A stretch of 64,000 bases of DNA from Latrodectus hesperus (lineage: Eukaryota; Arthropoda; Arachnida; Araneae; Theridiidae), in contig CM075857.1 of the NCBI GenBank assembly GCA_037975125.1, positions 69,023,899 to 69,087,898 on the forward strand, in the 5' to 3' direction. The notes under the pieces were generated by a model. It saw nothing but the letters and a program-made list of their open reading frames with translations, was not told the origin of the DNA and searched no databases. Positions 59,483 to 64,000 of this stretch are shown here, piece by piece. Positions within the stretch are counted from its first letter, which is position 1. Each line of letters begins with the position of its first letter. The translations under genes and the position numbers were made by a program.

Positions 59483-62400
59483 AAATTTTTTGCTTAATAC
59501 ATTTCGTTATTCTAAATTCATATTATTTAATGCATATAACATACCTCATTATCACTAATATTTTTCTAAAATTTATACTTGAAAAATATTCCACCATATC
59601 AAGTAGATCTTTTTCTCTTTTAATTGATTAAAATTATTTTCTTGTTTCAGTATATATTGATTTCTCTAGAAATTTATATATGATGTATAGAGAAATGTGA
59701 GTGAAAGATTTTGCAAGTTTTAAATTTCTTCCTTTAAAAATTTTGCTTACAACTTCCTTCAAAAGAATTATAGCTATACTATTTATAAATTCTGTGAGGA
59801 GTGACTATGTCCATAAATCCTCTGAAGTAGTGAAAGTTCTGACAGAGAACTTTAATTAATTATAGTATTTCTTGATGATATTTCGGATGAAAAAAGAATA
59901 AACCACGATCTCTTCTTCAGATATTCAAAACTAAATTACACGGTTAATTAATCAGTGACAAAGGCTCTTTTCAACATGTCAGGAAGTAATTCAACTATTT
60001 TTAATTTAGAATTAAGCAAACTTAAAATTAAAGTTGTTTTAAAAGTAATATTTTAAAATGAGAGAATCCCATGAAATTGTTTTACCATTCGTTATAATTT
60101 GAATATGAAGAATATTATAGAAATTGTAAATCATCTCTTCAGAAAATGTAAAAATTTTTAATTTAAGTATTGACGAAACAATTCATTTATATATGAAATT
60201 TTCATGAATTATATAATTTATAGTAACAATTAATTATTGCAATAGAACTATTGAGATTTGCAAATGTTTTTTAGAGATTTACATACGGTAATTTATGGTT
60301 TCTGTTTAAAGTTTCTAGAATTTAATATCAAGCAAAATATCATTTTTCTATTATTATAAATTATTCATAATATTAATTTAATACATCAAACGTTTGGTCA
60401 ATATATATTATTTATTATTTAAATAATATATCAATAATTGAAACGAAATATTCTCACTGTTATTTCTAATGTGCAAATATTATTTTTTGGTCATTCAAAC
60501 TATTTTAAAACATTTTGTTATTATATTTTTATATATTGTATTTGATTTCACATGTTTTTAGGATAATGCTCTAAATACTAATTATTTAAACTTAATTGCA
60601 AGAGAGTTCTTTCACTAAAGATTTCCTGTATCATTTGATGGTTGCAAGAAGTATTTTAACGCATATTTTGTAATATATAAATTTTTGTGAAATAAAATTA
60701 GTCAAAAGAAATTTTTCTTTACATTTCAAGTTAGTTAAATAAAAATTCAATTTTACGTTAAATGTATTACTAACTTTCTGTTAAAATTGATTGAAATATC
60801 ATAGCACTAGACCATTCTTGTCAAGTTCATTGTAACTAGAGGGTGAAGTACTTTGCGTTGCGCACAATCAACAAAAATAAGGTCTGTTTTAAATACAAAT
60901 GAATTCTTTTGTGTGTTTATTTGTGCTTTTCGCAAATGTACAAAAATATTCTACTTATATTATCAATAATAATGCACAATTCTGAATTATATTTTTTATA
61001 TGATGTTACGTGATTCTCAAGATTAGCACAAACGTTTTGATAGACCTAAATTAGCCTTATCAATCATTTTATAAAATGTTCATTCCTTTTACAAATTTAG
61101 GCTCTTCTTTTATAATTATAACTTTTGATGCTTAAAATTAAAAAAAGTAAAAGAAAATTTATTGGGTACCGAACATATGCAAACTGTTTTAAAGATAATA
61201 CATTTTTAAAGACAAAATACACAGAAAAAAAATTCAGGTAACTTTCTGGGTTCTAAAATAAAATGCTAAAGTTCCAAACTGTGAGTGGTTTTGTTGAAAA
61301 TGAGAAATAAGTGTTACCTTGCGTATATTAATAAAATAATTGATAATAATTCTAATGGCAGAGATTTGCGATAGCTTTTAGAAAGAATAACATAGTAATA
61401 CAAGAACCATTTGGTACATAAGACGTCTCTTGAATTTATTCAGATCAGCTATTGCTTTTCTGCCTTTTGAAAATGTTCCTCTTTATATTCAGGGAAAATA
61501 GCATGTACAAGAAATACGAACTTTTACAAAAAAATGAATAAAGATATTACAGAGCAGCTCCCAAGGGACAATTGTGTGTTTGGTGTTTTTATCTGTGGTA
61601 GCTTTAAGAAAAATATTTTTATGGGAAAATGTGCGAAATGTACTCTTTAGCATGATCATATGTTTGGCGTTCTGTTTTTTAAATTATGCTTTCTTGGTTG
61701 ATCAGCTTTCACATGCTTTCTTGGTAACACATATGCATGTACACATATATATCTGTATGTGTTTGCATGTATGCATTTGGATTATATTAATATCATTTGT
61801 ATGCAGGGTTAAAAATTGAAGAATTATGCTTGCATGGTGTTAAAAATTGAGCTTTTATAATTTAAAAGCTACCAGTGAAATATGTATACATATATTTCAT
61901 TTAAGTATTTCAAATAAAAAAAAATATTTCAAGCAACTCAGATTAAGTATTGAATTTTTTCAAAATTATTTGATTGTGAGCTATATAGTGATGTAAAATT
62001 TTATATTTTTGCTCCTTCATATTAAGGAAAAGTTAAAATAATCTGTAGCAATAAATAATTGTAATAAATGTGTTTATTTTGTAAATAGTTTGAAAACAGT
62101 GGAAAGTAAACATTTCATGTTTTCACTTGCAGTAAGTTTAAGCTTTCTCTTTAAAACAGTATTGACGCAGTTGTGTTTGTATTAATTAAAGGAAGTACTC
62201 GTAATGGAAAAATAATTTTTGTCAGCATAGTGCTCTTAAATTAGAAAATTATTTTTTTTTCGAATTTAAACTATGATGGTTTTGCATTAAATATATTTTA
62301 CTGGTTGTCAAAGCTACAACTATCTTCAGAATTAGTTAATTATCTAAAAAACTATAAAATATATTTCAATGAAACTTGGCTTGAATATTGGTTGAGATAA

Positions 62401-63140
62401 CAATAAAAACACTTTCAATTTTACTATATTTACGTACCATACGTAACGTTTTCTAAAAATAAAAGTATGAAATAGAAAATACAGTGTCAATCAAAAAAGA
62501 GAAAAAGCACGTATGTTAAATGTTTTCCTGTTGCACAGATACAAGTATTTTTGCTTTTATATGCAAATTAAATATTTCATAATTTCAAAAGGTAATTAGT
62601 CCTATTTTTTCAGTAATATTCTTTTCAAATCTTGGGTGTTTGAGTTCTTTGTCTTAGTAGCTTTTCATAGAGAAATGTCCCAAGTTGGATTCTATCCACT
62701 GTTGAACAGTGAAAAATGGGGATTGCACTTCTATTTTTTATGTCGTGGAAATTTTTTGCGTTTCTTCCTTTGCGATATGTGGATAATGGTCATTATCTGT
62801 GATTGCCACTTTCTCATGTAGTCTTAGAACTTCACAATTTTCCTTTTTTACCCTCATCATACCGTGACATTCTAATACTCAAAATGATTATTCTATACAC
62901 ATGTATTGATCAGAAAATAGAAAATTCCTAATTTTTAAGTTTTTTAAAAACATTAAATCAATATTTTTCCAAGAAGTTTTTCTTCTTTTGTTTTGAAAAT
63001 TTTCGAATAAAAATGATAAAAGTAGCTATCAATAGATTTAAATGTCTTATTCACAAAATGCACTTCTAGCACAAAATTTAAACAATTTATATTCTCCATA
63101 TGAGTCAGTAACTTTTGTCACTCTGACCAATTTTTTATTT
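59483..63140. other. A+T-rich spacer, no gene seen
   Basis: Short frames near 61574-61819 and 62636-62821 are hydrophobic/aromatic-rich chance readings. A small (CATA/TGTA)n patch lies near 61725-61770. No repeat family or RNA gene was recognised. Confidence 0.45.
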
Positions 63141-63144
63141 TGCT

Positions 63145-63273
63145 AATTAACTAAGCATTGTACTAAGGAGTACACGTGCTTAGTTAATTTCACGTAACAC
63201 GTACAATTGCATTGCACTACATGTATAACATATATAACACGAACAATTGCATTGTACTAAGGAGTGCACGTGC
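63145..63273. repeat. Local hairpin plus rearranged short duplications
   Basis: AATTAACTAAGCA (63145-63157) pairs perfectly with 63177-63189, with an inner TGTACT/AGTACA pair. In addition, GCATTGTACTAAGGAGTACA (63155 onward) and TAACACGTACAATTGCATTG (63195 onward) recur, fused and slightly changed, at 63235-63273. It is a small, complex local duplication, possibly from replication restarts. Confidence 0.75.
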
Positions 63274-64000
63274 CAGATTTCTTATTTTAGAAAGAAACAT
63301 TTTTCTTCAAGTTATATTTATCTATGATAAGCATTATTTTTCTCGTTCTGTGTTAAAAATATCAAAACTATTAATAATAACATTGGTTTTAAGTAAAAGT
63401 TTTCAAGTAACTCAGATAAAATTTTCAGGTCAAATGATTTTAAAATTAATCAAATGTATTACTCTGTATGACCTCTTTTCTATATCTTCTGCACACATTA
63501 ATATAGAAAAACAATTTTTTTAAAAAGTAATAAATCTATCGAGGTGACAGAATGTGTATATCTAAACTTTTTTATGAATCAGTAACGTTTTATACATAAA
63601 GATTTATAGATAATGTGATTTTCATTATCTTTATATTTTTTATGAAAATTTTATTTCAAGATTGAAGAAACATTTTCTTTCTTCGACTTAGTCTGATTCA
63701 ATCATTATTAGAAATTTCTGAGCCCTAACAAACGTATAATTTCTTTGCTATGATAAATGTGAAATGATACAGAAGAACCTTATTTTGTAGAGTTCTGTTA
63801 ATTTATTTACACAAAGTTATGTAAACATTTATTATGAAAAGCGGGTGATACCATTATTAATTTCCACTCATTGAATTAAACTCTGTGGTTTTAAAGTTAA
63901 TTTTATAAGTACTTTTTATTTGTTGCTTTTTAAAATTAATTTAAATATATTTTATGAATTCAATTACTATCTTCATAATATAATCGATTTTATATGAGTT
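63274..64000. other. A+T-rich spacer, no gene seen
   Basis: Low-complexity DNA to the window end. The 103-codon frame spanning 63212-63523 overlaps the duplication and has no motif. Confidence 0.45.

Noticed and set aside
1..64000. CRISPR array, operons, riboswitches, bacterial promoters or phage genes.
   Set aside because: The window is eukaryotic in every respect. The repeats are microsatellites, minisatellites and retroposons, with none of the regular repeat-spacer structure of CRISPR.

Overview
This is A+T-rich eukaryotic DNA (about three-quarters A+T by eye). There are no operons, ribosome binding sites or dense ORFs, and I found no intact protein-coding gene and no convincing functional tRNA or rRNA gene. 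The transposon relics point to an arthropod, most likely a spider: Tc1-like and piggyBac DNA transposons, a Ty3/Gypsy pol fragment, RNase H-bearing non-LTR elements with (AAC)n tails, and several tRNA-derived SINE families. The organism call is an inference from the style of these repeats.

Layout. 1-8.7 kb: A+T-rich spacer with a 22-bp perfect hairpin (1.6 kb) and a 48-bp tandem repeat (3.5 kb). 8.7-11.3 kb: a SINE, then about 1.6 kb of a minus-strand non-LTR element (reverse transcriptase, RNase H, 3' tail) with an internal 146-bp tandem duplication, then the N-terminal part of a piggyBac transposase. 12.8-14.8 kb: a broken Ty3/Gypsy pol (RNase H and integrase) running into a probable 3' LTR. 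16.6-17.8 kb: a (TAA)n/(TA)n block, a region rich in ATATC/GATAT words, and a second 3' end of the 9-kb non-LTR family. 20.3 kb: a SINE with target-site duplication. 22.5-23.6 kb: a non-coding DNA transposon with TIRs and TA flanks. 24.3-25.5 kb: a SINE followed by a degenerate roughly 64-bp periodic array. 28-36.2 kb: six SINE copies or remnants. 37.6 kb: the only stretch that might be a host exon. 38.2-39.3 and 51.5-52.9 kb: two dead Tc1-like elements with TIRs and TA duplications. 43.0 kb: a near-perfect 64-bp foldback. 47.7-48.4 kb: three (TA)n arrays around a small palindromic insert. 57.9-58.7 kb: a SINE nested in a non-LTR fragment, each with its own target-site duplication. 59.3 kb: a 36/38-bp minisatellite. 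The rest is spacer.

How the parts relate. Everything recognisable is selfish DNA at different stages of decay, and nearly all the coding relics have lost catalytic residues or reading frame. The clearest functional link is between parasites. One SINE family and one non-LTR family end in the same AGTAAC(AAC)n tail, as expected if the SINE used that element's reverse transcriptase. No novel intact biological system is visible. The most unusual local structures are the 43.0-kb foldback, the nested SINE/LINE insertion, the 48.3-kb palindromic insert and the 24.7-25.5 kb periodic array.
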